In this document: positions 1-9,984 of the stretch, one piece after another
Layout: each line of letters begins with the position of its first letter
Position numbering within the stretch: position 1 is the first letter of the stretch
NCBI GenBank assembly: GCA_031002005.1
Contig: CM061921.1
Span: 179,188,935-179,252,934, forward strand
Length of the DNA: 64,000 nt
Source: Vandiemenella viatica
Lineage: Eukaryota; Arthropoda; Insecta; Orthoptera; Morabidae
Reading direction: 5' to 3'
Translations under genes and position numbers: made by a program
Notes under the pieces: model-generated
Database searches by the model: none
What the model was told of the DNA's origin: nothing
Seen by the model: the letters and a program-made list of their open reading frames with translations, nothing else

Positions 1-729
1 TTTTCATATAAAAAAAGAACGCGTCTCCATTACAAAGATGATAGGTATGCTGTAAATACAAAGACTGTGTCCTTAATTGCAAATGTCACAAATGATTTAA
101 TCAGTTGACATAAAAATAAAACTATTCTAAAAATAAATTAAAATTTATTTGAATAACATGTGACTAAATATCATTAGTTGCACCAAATGTTAAATTTTAG
201 GTGTCCAGTTAACTGTGGCAACTACACTCTATCCGATATATCTGTAGCAACTGTGGCTGTGTAAATGCTACAGTTTTCTTTCTACTTCCTCTTATTTAGA
301 ATAAAAGATTTTATAACAGTAACCTGAGTGCACTGAAAGTTCATACAGTTAGAAGTTGTTGGGGCTGAACATGAACTGGCTATAGAAACATGTAAAGCTG
401 ACATTTCTAGAGGATGCAGATATTTTGCAGTTTTTCTTCAATCTTTTCTATTTTTAAAGTTTCACAGTGAATGAAATTTGCATTGAGCAGATTTAACTGA
501 GTTTTTGTGGGGAATATTTGAGAAATTATTAAAGAATATATTTATTCTTTATTTTTTGTCTTTAACCAAATTTTAATTAATGAATGTGGTCTATTACAAT
601 TGTAAAGTATTTATTCAGATGAATTAAGTTTTCCTTACATATTAATAAAAATATAATCTAAAAAGTTGTACCCCAATCTTTATATTTTATTTGTAAGTGA
701 TAGAACAATAATATCTGTTTCCTTACTTA
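1..729. other. AT-rich DNA with no recognised gene
   Basis: No reading frame, exon signature or repeat structure that I can name is visible here. The composition is strongly AT-rich, like most of the window's non-coding DNA. Confidence 0.6.
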
Positions 730-731
730 TA

Positions 732-761
732 CAGGGTGCGGCAAAATGATCTGACGGTTTT
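732..761 (+). repeat. Left terminal inverted repeat of the DD41D transposon
   Basis: This 30-bp repeat begins CAGGGTGC. It matches the reverse complement of 2049-2078 with two differences and lies next to the TA target site at 730-731. Transposases of this superfamily bind such ends. Confidence 0.9.
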
Positions 762-848
762 CGCTGCCGTATTGTCGAGCGAGTAGATGGTGGGGGGTGG
801 TGGGGGTAGGCGCATTCCAGAGCCCACACATGGACATTTGTAGCAACC

Positions 849-1935
849 ATGGAGCAGTGGTCGGGTAAGCACCGTTCATTCGATGTCTTAGCGTTTTTTT
901 AAAAGTGACAATTCGTGCATTGCTGTTCAGCGGCAGTTCCGTAGTCGTTTTTATGTGGGTCCAAGGGGAAGAGGCCTAACTTGTAACACCATTATGATAT
1001 GGGTGAGCACCTTCACAGCTACCGGTTCATCGTTAAAAAAGAAGTCAACAGGTCAACCAAGGTCATCTAGAACGCAAGAGAATATCTATCAAGTAAGAGA
1101 AGCTGTGGAAGCCAGTCCTTGGCGGTCGGTCCACAAACAAGCTGCTGCTTTGCACATTACTGACCGCTGGGTAAGACAAATTTTGCGTTTCGATCTGCAC
1201 TTCCACCCATACAAAATGGCTATTGTCCAGCAGCTAAAGCTAAATGACTATGCAAAGTGAAAAGCATTTGCAGAAGAAATAATTGCAGTGCTGACTGATG
1301 AAAATTTTTTAATGATGAACGATGAGGCACATTTCCATCTGGATTGTTATGTGAACAAACAGAACTTTCATTAGTTGTCGGCTACAAATTCGGGACAACT
1401 GCATGAATGTCCACTGCAAAGTCCTAAGGTTACCGTGTGGTGTGGTGTAACGAAAACGTGTGTCATTGGGCCATACTTCTTTGAAGAGGGTGGTTGAACC
1501 ATTATGGTCAATTCACAAATTTATTTGTTGATGTTGAAAAACTTCCTGATCCCTGAACGTAAGAGAAATCGTTTAGTGCGCAGGAGGATATGGTTACAGC
1601 AGGATGGGGCAACTGCCCATACTGCCAATGAGGTTATGGACGTTTTGAGAAGCAAGTTTTGTGGACGAGTGATCTTGCGTTTTGGAGACATTGAATGGCC
1701 AGCTCGCTCTCCAGACCTTAGCGTTTGTGATTTTTTCTTGTGGGGGCTTCTTAAAGCAAGAGTTTACACAAACAAACCTGGCACACTGGACGAACTAAAA
1801 GAAACCATACGCCAGGAAATCGCCAACCTGCCTCATGCAATGTTAGAGCAGGTGTTAAACAGCTTCAGTGCAAAGCTGGAAGAATGCTTGGTCAAAGACG
1901 GACATCATTTAAATGACAATATCTTTACATCATAA
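849..1935 (+). pseudogene. DD41D mariner-like transposase pseudogene
   Basis: The frame begins at ATG 849 (context ACCATGG). It shifts at a run of seven T (894-900), where one extra T moves the frame, and then stays open in one frame apart from TGA 1258-1260, TAG 1372-1374 and TGA 1495-1497. An N-terminal helix-turn-helix region (around 1075-1200) ends in a WVRQIL motif. The first catalytic Asp is in NDEAHFHLD (about 1318-1344), the second in QDGATAHTA, and the third in SPDLSVCDFFLWG. The stop at 1933-1935 is the natural end. All three catalytic aspartates are still encoded, so the lesions are the frameshift and nonsense changes only. No protein would be made from this copy. Confidence 0.9.
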
Positions 1936-2048
1936 ACAGAAGAAATTTGTTGCTCTGATGTTATTTTCATTAATTTACATGAACACCCTTCTGTAATAAG
2001 TAATAAAATATTTTGCATCACTTTTATTTTTCATGTTGTTTTTACTTT

Positions 2049-2078
2049 AAAACCGTCAGATCTTTTTGCTGCACCCTG
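2049..2078 (-). repeat. Right terminal inverted repeat of the DD41D transposon
   Basis: This is the partner of 732-761, followed by TA at 2079-2080. The same order of bases read on the minus strand confirms the element boundary. Confidence 0.9.
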
Positions 2079-2080
2079 TA

Positions 2081-3080
2081 CCAGTCTAACATTTATATTT
2101 TATTAAGAGACACCTGTTATACACAGTTATACTGTCTTATTTGTAATAAAGGTTCACATTTTTTTCATATTCTTTTATTTCATAAATAATACTGTCCCAC
2201 AGCCAATTTTTTAAAGGTTTTGTTGAACAATTTTTCTGGTCTGTATCTAAATTCTACACAAAGCTTAACTCATGATTTATTGCTTATATAATACTGTGGC
2301 GGTTTCAAGGTTTCTTTAATCTAAATGATGTATTTCTACACCCTTTCCTTTCCTAGTATTATATTTGTGTACATCTTTTCTTTCTACATAATTAATCATA
2401 CTTTCCTCAGTACCTGTTATGTGCCTATAGAAAATTTCAAGGGAGTGTCATTACCCCAAATTGCTACCTGACAATCCCTTTATACACATGATTGCTCTTT
2501 TTTTGCCATATAAAAACATCCTGTGTCTCAGTACCATTTCTCCAAAGTCTTGAACTCTACATCAGGCATGAATGTCTAAAAACATAATATGTGTATAACA
2601 TTTTCTATTCTCCAGGACATTTTTTTAAAAATTTTGTAGTAATCATGTCACCTAGGATAGTTTCTTACAAAGATATTATGTATGAAAATTCCTGTTCATT
2701 TTTATGTCTAAATAGACTCTCAATAATTTCACTGATTTACTGTTTTCCTCAAGAGCTATATTATTTAGACAGAAATAAATTTCTTATGTCTTATTACTTT
2801 TAACTATCAGTTTATCTCCTGCAGCCATACCAAAAATTCCTAAAAAAAATAATTCCTTTATGAGTTTGCACTTTATCCATATCTTTACCTGCTGTAATCA
2901 AAGTAATATCATCTGCATAGATCAAGGTGTTGGCTAAAGCTGTAAGGGAGCCCACTTCTAGTTATGATGGTGTCAGGATTGTGCCTTTTTAATGTTAGTG
3001 GCTGCTGGTGATGGGATAGAGATTGATGGTCAAAGGAATACTAATTGTAGATCCACAACATGAAAAATCAAACCTGTTTC
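2081..3080. other. AT-rich spacer, nothing recognised
   Basis: There is no supported gene. Short open frames here (for example around 2591-2803) have no recognisable motif and AT-driven composition. Confidence 0.55.
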
Positions 3081-3084
3081 AAGT

Positions 3085-3595
3085 ATTATATTTAGTTTGC
3101 AAAACTGCAACTGAGGGAATTGGGTTACGACACCTTGGTCAGACCACTGTTGATTATGGTTGAGTCATGTGTAACCCACATTATGGGTTGGAGGGGAGGG
3201 AATAGGAATAGCTAGATTTGTCTGCAGATATTACCACAAATTGCAATCAGTAACTGATCTGTTGATGGAGCTGGGCTGAGAGTCATTGGAATCAGAATAA
3301 TGGAGGATGGATATTAGTAGAGAGATTAGGAGTTGTACATAGAAGGGAAGAGATGACCATAATCATAAGATGGCACTCGAATTCAGGCAAAAGAGAGTGG
3401 GAAAATTTTCTTTTGTAAGTAAGGGAGTCAGGGACTGGAAGAAATTGCCTAGGGAAATAATGTACAGTTAACCAAAACTAAAGAAGAATTTGGAATTTGT
3501 AAAGGACATCGATAGGTGAGTGGTAAAAACCCATGACACATGAAGGTTGTGTTGGAGAGACATTGCCACCAGAATATGTGTGCCCTACCGCAACT
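3085..3595 (+). mobile_element. Non-LTR retrotransposon 3'-end remnant, family shared with 35160-35990
   Basis: Translated pieces in shifting frames give the post-RT signature of LINEs: TLVRPLL (about 3128-3150), ARFVC, then SVTDLLMELG. The 3' part (GAGAC ATTGCCACC near 3555) matches a second copy at 35160-35990, where the same words occur in the same order. Several frameshifts and stops make it a fossil fragment, 5'-truncated as is usual for LINEs. I do not assign a clade. Confidence 0.7.
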
Positions 3596-3659
3596 GAAAA
3601 AAAATTAAATTGAATTGTAGTTGCTTAGTTCAATCACTATTCTAAAGACCTCTTTTAAT

Positions 3660-4730
3660 GTAAATTGTTACAATTTAAATTTTTCTGTATTAGCTATGGT
3701 ACCTATTTGATGGTTACCCAACATCTCCATAGATAAAGCTTGATTTTTCTCTATACATAATAAATTGTCATCGATGTTATCAATTTCTTTCACTGAATAC
3801 ACAAGAAAGTCTTTTGGGTTGTTGGTTGCAATGTTTATAAGCTCCTTTTTTTTTTTACTGTAACTGTCCAAGCAACATTGTACTTTTCTTTTGAATTATT
3901 AATAAAGTTCTCACTGTCTCTTATTTTTGATTATTTAATTTCTCTCCTATACTTTTGTTTTATGTTTTTATACCTTTCTCTGCCTTATGAATTGCCCTGT
4001 ATTGTTGTATTATAGAGGGGTGTGATTAGATTCTTCATGAGAGGTACACCATTTACATTATTGTTTATTTTATTGGTTTTGTACTATCTGACTCTTTTGG
4101 GCATAATTTACTCAGGTATGAGCTTAATACACTCATAAATCTTTCAATTGTTTTAGCAGAATTCTTGAAATTTATGATTTCTTCTTGCCTTTTTTTTATC
4201 TTTAGGCCTTGTCCTGAAAACTGTAACATCATTCGTGTTACTATATACATGAACTACTACTGTGAGTTTAAGCCACAGCCCACAATAATCAGAAAGTAAC
4301 AGATCTATAGCCCCATATATTACTTTTTGTATATTACTAATGATATTGTCTGAGCAAGCATCATTCCTAATTGGCTGGTCATATATGAGGAAGAATCTAT
4401 AAGATCTCAAGTAGTCACAAATAAAATTATTGGATTTTGATTCCACTAGCATATTTATATTAATGTCCCTAATCATAATAATCTATAAATTCACTTATTT
4501 CTGTTGTGGATTAACTGTTCTTGGCATTTTGCAGAAATGTTGATACCTGAATCTCATACATGATATATGGAGATGATTATCAACTATATTCTAGATAACA
4601 TTATGCCAACTGCCTCAAATAATTTTTCTTCTCCCTCCATATTTAATGCAGAATGGTATATATCAACATTATTATTATTAAAACAAGTTGTTATCCCTCC
4701 ATGAGCAATTTTTTTTCTATAGTAACTTCA
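3660..4730 (-). pseudogene. LINE endonuclease-domain remnant
   Basis: On the minus strand, frames around 4700-4250 read like an apurinic-type LINE endonuclease. A GG-V/I-like start and an ALNMEG segment (about 4680-4560) are followed by RDININMLVES (the GDFNINLL motif), PIRNDACSDNI and LLSDYCG (the SDH-like motif). Further downstream is a KKKKEL stretch near 3840, like the region after the endonuclease in these ORFs. Many stops are present. With the ORF1-like segment at 6330-7220 in the same orientation, this is probably one LINE split by the LTR-like insertion at 5440-6281. Confidence 0.6.
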
Positions 4731-5439
4731 TTCATGCCCTGGTTTAACATGAAAAGCTTCTATCTCATTTCAGCTTATTTCTTATAAATTGTAAATTTAT
4801 TGAAAAATCAATATTATTTCTTTTTCCCCTCTGATATTGTCTACATTTATTTTCCTTTTCTTCTTTTCTTTACTGACCTGGTGTTCTCTATTTTTATTAC
4901 CTTTTTCCTTGATATTTGTCAATAGATTTATAGAAATAGTGACCATTATGTGAAGATCTACTTGGGTACCACATTTGCTTGTCACCTGTCAGGTATCTGT
5001 TAAAGCAGGCCTGCCGTGACAGGCACCAGGGACAGGACTATTACTCAACAGCTAACATGTGGAGCTTTGCTTTATATTCTTTTCGCCCCAGTTATGGTCA
5101 CAACCGTGACAGGACTGGGATAAGTGAAATTATAGCAAAATTGACCCATTTTGTGGTATTGTAAAAAGTGATTTTTGTGTTTTTTCTGTTGTATTTGCAA
5201 GTGACATGAACACTTAAAATGAACATTTTTGCAGTTGATTGATATTTAATAAGAGTGTTTTTTTGTGGTTTTCTGACAGTTTTAGGGAACATGAACATTT
5301 AAAATGAACATTTAAAATGAACATTGACTGAAACAAAAATATTTTGAAAATTGTCAAATATGTGAAACAATTTAAAAGTGTTGATTTGATATTATTGATG
5401 CTATGATATTTTGAAAAATTTTTTGGAATAAGTATGAGA
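4731..5439. other. AT-rich spacer, no gene
   Basis: There is no recognised coding sequence. A small local repeat of AACATTTAAAATG words occurs at about 5210-5330. Near 5110 is a GTGACAGGACTGGG word that resembles a gypsy-type primer-binding site, but nothing around it supports an LTR boundary. Confidence 0.45.
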
Positions 5440-6281
5440 GAGTGAAAGGAGTATGAATGGCAGACCAACCTGTTCACAACAGTAGCAGCAAGAGCAGTCA
5501 GTAGCCCGGGGTCTTCAAGAAGCAGTGCATGCAACAAGATGTAGGCTCGAGCAGTAGCAGTCAGTTAGTTTTTGAAAACCCGTAGGCTTGTCAACATGCA
5601 GCTTAGATCATACAAGTTTATTATAATGTTGTGTTAAGATGGTATATTCATGTGGCGGGTTGGGATGTGACCACATCTTTCCCCCTGCCATATGTCTCGC
5701 CTCCCACATGACTAAGACTAAAGTTGAAATATTGTGCAATTCATTTGTTTTTGTGTTTTTACGTGTCTCGCCCTCCTGCCTTCATCTGTGGTAAGTGACG
5801 GGTAGCTGTTTATTTTCCCTATCCTATCTTATTTTAAGATGGTATTTCGCCATATGGGGCCTCGGGATTGTTTAAGTGTTGGGCGCTTACTAACTAAAAG
5901 CACAAATAGAAGCATGTGATGATCTTTCCATATGTACTTTCAAGTAATAATCAGTAATACAGTGAACTTTGGGATATGGTCTGACCCGAACGGTTAATCG
6001 AACATGCAAACTTTACTTCTGTTACTTTGTCTGATTGCCTATCCAGCTAATGACTTTACAAATTTTTCAAGAATATAGTGATTTTAATTCCAAGTAACTT
6101 GCGAACATTTATTTTGTCTATACATTTCCTTGACTTAAGGAAGTAAAAAAATTGAAGTCAAGTGGCGACCTTGTATCATTGGTATAATGCCCTAGCTGGA
6201 ATATCCAAGGCTTACACGTGGTCAGAGTTAAGAGAAAGCCTTATGCAAGCCCCACTACAAGCTTTTTGTTCTTACACACCT
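5440..6281 (+). mobile_element. LTR-like dispersed repeat, copy A (carries a nested insertion)
   Basis: This block is homologous in order and orientation to 29930-30596. Shared words include CGCCATATGGGGCCTCG, TTAATCGAACATGCAAAC, CAAGAATATAGTGATTT, a GTGGCGACCT word near 6162, and a common end at TTGTTCTTACAC. A TGGCGACC word after an LTR is typical of the primer-binding site of gypsy-type retrotransposons. The unit is therefore probably an LTR plus the first ~120 bp of the internal region, not a gene. Copy A is interrupted by a 188-bp element at 5646-5833 that copy B lacks. Retroelement identity is inferred. The homology itself is directly visible. Confidence 0.6.
5646..5833. mobile_element. 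Short (188 bp) element nested in LTR-like copy A, with 12-bp target duplication
   Basis: The element is flanked by identical TTAAGATGGTAT (5634-5645 and 5834-5845), and copy B of the host repeat lacks it. Its sequence recurs on the minus strand at 30745-30935 and partly on the plus strand at 31140-31265. One end carries the word CCTATCCTATCTTATT. A long target duplication and no terminal inverted repeat in this copy favour a SINE-like retroposon, but I see no clear tRNA promoter boxes. Confidence 0.65.
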
Positions 6282-6329
6282 TTCCATGGTTTGCTAACTG
6301 ATAGATAATTTTGTGAATATCTAAATGAT

Positions 6330-7222
6330 TTATCCTCTTTATTAGAGAAAGCAATGACTACTTTAGAACTTTTTACTTTTTCTAAAAAGTATCCTCTGAG
6401 GAATTGTCATCGTATTTGACTACCCACTTGTCTAATAATATTTGTTTCATCCATTTCTTATTATTCTTCTCTTTAATTTCCATCTACCTTTCAAAAGTCT
6501 TGATTAAATCTTCTAACTTGTTACACCATTTTTTCCACACCAGTTTATGTGAAGACCATGCATTGTAAATTGGTTTCTGAAAATTCTCTCACTTTCAAAG
6601 CTAATAGCTATTTTTTCCTTATTTTGGATACATTTGCCATTTGCAACGTGTAGCTATTTGCTCTCTCAATTAAATCATTAAATTTAGGTGTACTCTATCT
6701 GTAAGGTCTTGTATTTAAAATAACATTTTCTCTGTATGTTAAGGGTAACATTTGTGTTAAGATGTTGTCTATTTCTTCAAGAATGCCATTGTTTTATGTA
6801 TCAAGATTATTTGATCCACTCATTACAATTAACTCATTTGTTCAAAGTTTTTAGTTTTCAGTCCAATTTCATTCTAATTTCTCTTAAAGGAGCATTTGAC
6901 TTTACAGTGTTTTGAACCTTATTACGTGGTCATAATTTTGTACTTAGCATCTCATTGGAGCCCTAATATTTACCATCACTAATAAATAATATTTATCTCT
7001 CTCTTTGGAACAGCTCATCCCCTTTTTGTTTTGTAGATGATGTCCAGTCATCACAGGCAAGTCACTGCTAGTCTCTATCAGTTCTTCCGCGTTGCTGCAA
7101 TGAAACTGATTCACACAGTTTCCCGCAGTACCATCCAGTACACTAAATACGTTTTTCCTTGTAATTAAAAATTTATGCATTATATGCTGCTGTTTTGTCC
7201 CACTACTCCAAGGCCTCATCAC
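6330..7222 (-). pseudogene. Possible LINE ORF1 remnant with SGNH-hydrolase-like piece
   Basis: Minus-strand translation in several frames gives a segment like VMSGSNNLDT, then NVILNTRPYR and a run of NDLIERANSYTL-type residues. This resembles the GGTND...VPHR region of the SGNH-like domain carried by some insect LINE ORF1 proteins. The match is weak and broken by stops. Its orientation agrees with the endonuclease remnant at 3660-4730, which supports one split LINE. Alternatively it is unrelated decayed sequence. Confidence 0.35.
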
Positions 7223-8201
7223 TGTTTTGTCATTCCAAAAATTTTACTGTTCCAGTTGCTGTTCAGATTTATCTTCTAAACCTGGAATTTTCATCTTTTA
7301 ACAGTAATATCATTTCATCTTTACTCAATAACGCTACATCCAGTGAGCATGTCCACATATTGTCACATTTTCCTAAATAATAACAGTCCTTATATTTTCC
7401 TTACATAGAAGATATCCATAAAATGGTAACACATAGATTGAAAATATGAGTATGAGATAGCAAAGAGAACTATTTGGATAAAGGAGAGTAAAGTTTATAA
7501 TTAAAATATTTTTGATGCCACCAGCTTGCACCTCATTGTAGATATTTTAATGCAAACCAGAAATAAATGGGACAATTTACCAGTGAAAGGAAGTGTGTCT
7601 TCTATTGTATCTGTATTACCTCTTTAATATCTGACAGGATTATCATACTGTGGTCCTACAAATATGGTGAGGGTTAAAGGAGATAAACTGTTTTTCTGTG
7701 TTATAATAACTATAATGATAATTGATGAAATTGTGATGAAGCGCACACTTCGGTGGCAATCCCCCTATACACCCATCTTTCACCTTTCCTCTTCCCACCT
7801 ACTTTTGCCCTTTACTAGCATCTACAGGATCCTGAAATTTTTATTAGGTGCATGTAAGAAGCCATTATGTATTAAGTCTCCTTGGCAAAATCCATATTCA
7901 ACTTCCATTTCTAGATAGCAGTTGCCATTTAGAACTCGATAAATTTTCCCATATCATCAAAATTGCCAGAAGGTTCAACAGTTAATTTAAACATTCACAT
8001 AATCTGATTTCCATTGAGAATTCATGAAATAGAAAGTTTTAGCATTGCATTACAAGCTACATTATGTTGTCTGTGTAGTACAGAATTTCTGTGAAATGGA
8101 ACCGAGAACTGGTCACATCTGAAATTGGTTCACAAAGGCACTACACAGAGGTTATGAATAAATTGCATGTTTCAGTATATAAAACATTATTCATTGGAAT
8201 T
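7223..8201. other. Non-coding spacer, nothing recognised
   Basis: Short open frames (7195-7380 and 7664-7918) show no family motif. There is no repeat structure that I can name. Confidence 0.5.
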
Positions 8202-8215
8202 TTTACAGTGATTGT
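8202..8215 (+). repeat. Left target-site duplication of the PLE dimer
   Basis: TTTACAGTGATTGT is identical to 9971-9984. It brackets the whole inverted dimer and so fixes its ends. Confidence 0.85.
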
Positions 8216-8295
8216 AAGAACGAAGACTTTCCGGCGTATGACTGCAATGTAGTCTTCACGGGTGTACCGCCGGATAGTGTTGTGGAAACTCAATA

Positions 8296-8326
8296 TTTCG
8301 ACGGCTGGCTCTGCCGTCTTCTTCAG
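8296..8326 (-). ncRNA. Hammerhead-ribozyme-like core, PLE left arm
   Basis: On the minus strand the order is CTGAAGA, a 6-bp stem GACGGC/GCCGTC closed by a 7-nt loop, then GAAA. This is the core layout of the hammerhead motifs known from PLE terminal regions. A 3-bp stem III (ATA with TAT) can be drawn. I found no convincing stem I, so self-cleavage is not shown. Confidence 0.5.
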
Positions 8327-8517
8327 GTGTAGAGACATCTGTAATGGTCGGCTGACCCACAGATACTGAGATGATTCGGGTGCCGCTCTTCCTTATATAC
8401 ATGTCCGCGTGGCCTCGGCGATGGCTTACTATGAGCCAGGCCCGCAACCAACTGGTGGTTGGCTGCCCGTGGGTGTGGCTAAGGTTCTTGTTCCAGCCCG
8501 AGCTAATATGAAGCCCT

Positions 8518-9100
8518 CTACGGCAGCAGCTGTACGGAAGTACAACGTTCTCTGCGGATATTTGCCAAGGCAGGTTTCCATGCCTCACTGAGACATAGAC
8601 CACTGTCTCTGTTAAATGTGTGGGCCAGTCGAATTTCGATCGCTTCTTTGATGACAGATTCCCAAAAATGTGATGTTCTAGCCAATATCCTAATGTTATT
8701 GAACTCTACTTTGTGGCCATGGTCGTACACGTGCTCGGTGATTGCTGATTTGCTATACAGTCCCAAGCGACGGTGGCGTTTATGTTCTTCACACCGGTTT
8801 TCTATGGTGCGGATCGTTTGACCGATGTAGGTCTTTCCACACTCGCACGGTATGCTATAAATCCCCGGAACTCTTAGGCCAAGATCATCCTTGGCTGAAC
8901 GGAGGTAGTCCCGTATTTTAGCTGGTGGTCGGTAGAAAGATTTTATACCATGTCGTGCGAGGATTCTGCCGATTTTCTCCGAGGTGTTTCCGGCAAAAGG
9001 CAGAAAGGCGGTGGCCTTGGGCGTTTCTTCCTGTTGGACTGGAATTTTCCCTGGCTTACGTTCAATTGTCCTTTCTATCTGCCTCTCGGAGTAACCGTTC
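8518..9100 (-). pseudogene. PLE protein C-terminus with GIY-YIG endonuclease, left arm
   Basis: The frame is open from the palindrome centre to a stop at the 3' end. It starts NGYSERQIER, a conserved post-RT segment of PLE proteins. It continues through LARHGIKSFYRPPAKIR, then the GIY-YIG core (IYSIPCECG, TYIGQT) with its usual cysteines, SAITEHVYDHGH, SHFWESVIKEAIEIRL and LSEAWKPAL. This is the C-terminal fragment only: the reverse transcriptase catalytic domain is missing, so it cannot move itself. Unlike the right arm, this frame is uninterrupted. It has no start codon of its own at the junction. Confidence 0.85.
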
Positions 9101-9105
9101 CGCCT

Positions 9106-9696
9106 GAACGGTTACTCCGAGAGGCAGATAGAAAGGGCAATTGAACGTAAGCCAGGGAAAATTCCAGTCCAACAGGAAGACAGGAAGAAACGCCCAAGGC
9201 CACCGCCTTTCTGCCTTTCGCCGGAAACACCTCGGGGAAAATCGGCAGAATCCTCGCACGACATGGTATAAAATCTTTCTACCGACCACCAGCTAAAATA
9301 CGGGGCTACCTCCGTTCAGTCAAGGATGATCTTGGCCTAAGAGTTCCGGGGATTTATAGCATACCGTGCGAGTGTGGAAAGACCTACATCGGTCAAACGA
9401 TCCGCACCATAGAAAACCGGTGTGAAGAATATAAACGCCACATCCGCTTGGGACAGTATAGCAAATCAGCGATCGCCGAGCACGTGTACGACCATGGCCA
9501 CAAAGTAGAGTTCAATAACGTTAGGATATTGGCTAGAACATCACATTTTTGGGAATCTGTCATCAAAGAAGCGATCGAAATTCGACTGGCCGACACATTT
9601 AACAGAGACAGTGGTCTATGTCTCAGTGAGGCATGGAAACCTGCCTTGGCAAATATCCGCAGAGAACGTTGTACTTCCGTACAGCTGCTGCCGTAG
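9106..9696 (+). pseudogene. PLE protein C-terminus with GIY-YIG endonuclease, right arm, frameshifted
   Basis: This is the same protein segment as 8518-9100 on the opposite strand. An 8-bp tandem duplication (AGGAAGAC repeated near 9174-9189) shifts the frame between the NGYSERQIER part and the GIY-YIG part. Downstream, IPCECGKTYIGQT, SAIAEHVYDHGH and EAIEIRL are intact up to the stop at about 9696. The left arm lacks this duplication, so it arose in this arm after the two copies were joined, or in its template. Confidence 0.85.
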
Positions 9697-9887
9697 AGGG
9701 CTTCATATTAGCTCGGGCTGGAACAAGAACCTTAGCCACGCCCACGGGCAGCCAACCACCATTTGGTTGCGGGCCTGGCTCATAGTAAGCCATCACCGAG
9801 GCCACGCGGACATGTATATAAGGAAGAGCGGCACCCGAACCATCTCAGTATCTGTGGGTCAGCCGACCATTACAGATGTCTCTACAC

Positions 9888-9918
9888 CTGAAGAAGACGG
9901 CAGAGCCAGCCGTCGAAA
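9888..9918 (+). ncRNA. Hammerhead-ribozyme-like core, PLE right arm
   Basis: This is the mirror copy of 8296-8326: CTGAAGA, stem GACGGC/GCCGTC with loop AGAGCCA, then GAAA. It lies about 50 bp inside the 3' end of the element. A related PLE copy at 25636-25666 keeps the stem with a G-C to A-T exchange, which argues that the stem is real. Confidence 0.5.
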
Positions 9919-9970
9919 TATTGAGTTTCCACAACACTATCCGGCGGTACACCCGTGAAGACTACATTGC

Positions 9971-9984
9971 TTTACAGTGATTGT
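9971..9984 (+). repeat. Right target-site duplication of the PLE dimer
   Basis: This is an exact 14-bp copy of 8202-8215, directly after the right copy's ...ACTACATTGC end. Confidence 0.85.

Larger units (their letters stand above)
732..2078 (+). mobile_element. Tc1/mariner-superfamily DNA transposon, DD41D type, inactive copy
   Basis: This is a complete but dead DNA transposon of about 1.35 kb. The ends are 30-bp terminal inverted repeats (732-761 and 2049-2078) starting CAGGGTGC and ending GACGGTTTT, with two mismatches by eye. Each end is flanked by TA (730-731 and 2079-2080), the target duplication expected for this superfamily. Inside lies one transposase reading frame broken by a frameshift and three stop codons. 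I count 41 residues between the second and third catalytic aspartates (QDG and CDF). That spacing gives the DD41D label rather than classic mariner DD34D. Complete ends and few lesions suggest a moderately old insertion. Confidence 0.9.
8216..9970. mobile_element. Head-to-head inverted dimer of a Penelope-like retroelement 3' end
   Basis: Two copies of the same PLE 3' end are fused 5' to 5'. The left copy (8216-9100) reads on the minus strand and the right (9106-9970) on the plus strand, separated by five bases (CGCCT, 9101-9105). The paired parts are 857 and 865 bp, and the 8-bp excess is one small duplication near 9179. The left copy has 28 extra bases at its outer (3') end. The unit is flanked by identical 14-bp repeats TTTACAGTGATTGT (8202-8215 and 9971-9984). 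This indicates one insertion event of an already dimeric or twin-primed template. Each copy encodes the C-terminal part of the PLE protein with a GIY-YIG endonuclease. Confidence 0.9.

Noticed and set aside
8925..9289. 60-75-codon frames MVGRKILYHVVRG... on both strands
   Set aside because: They are antisense shadows of the PLE coding arms, duplicated by the palindrome.
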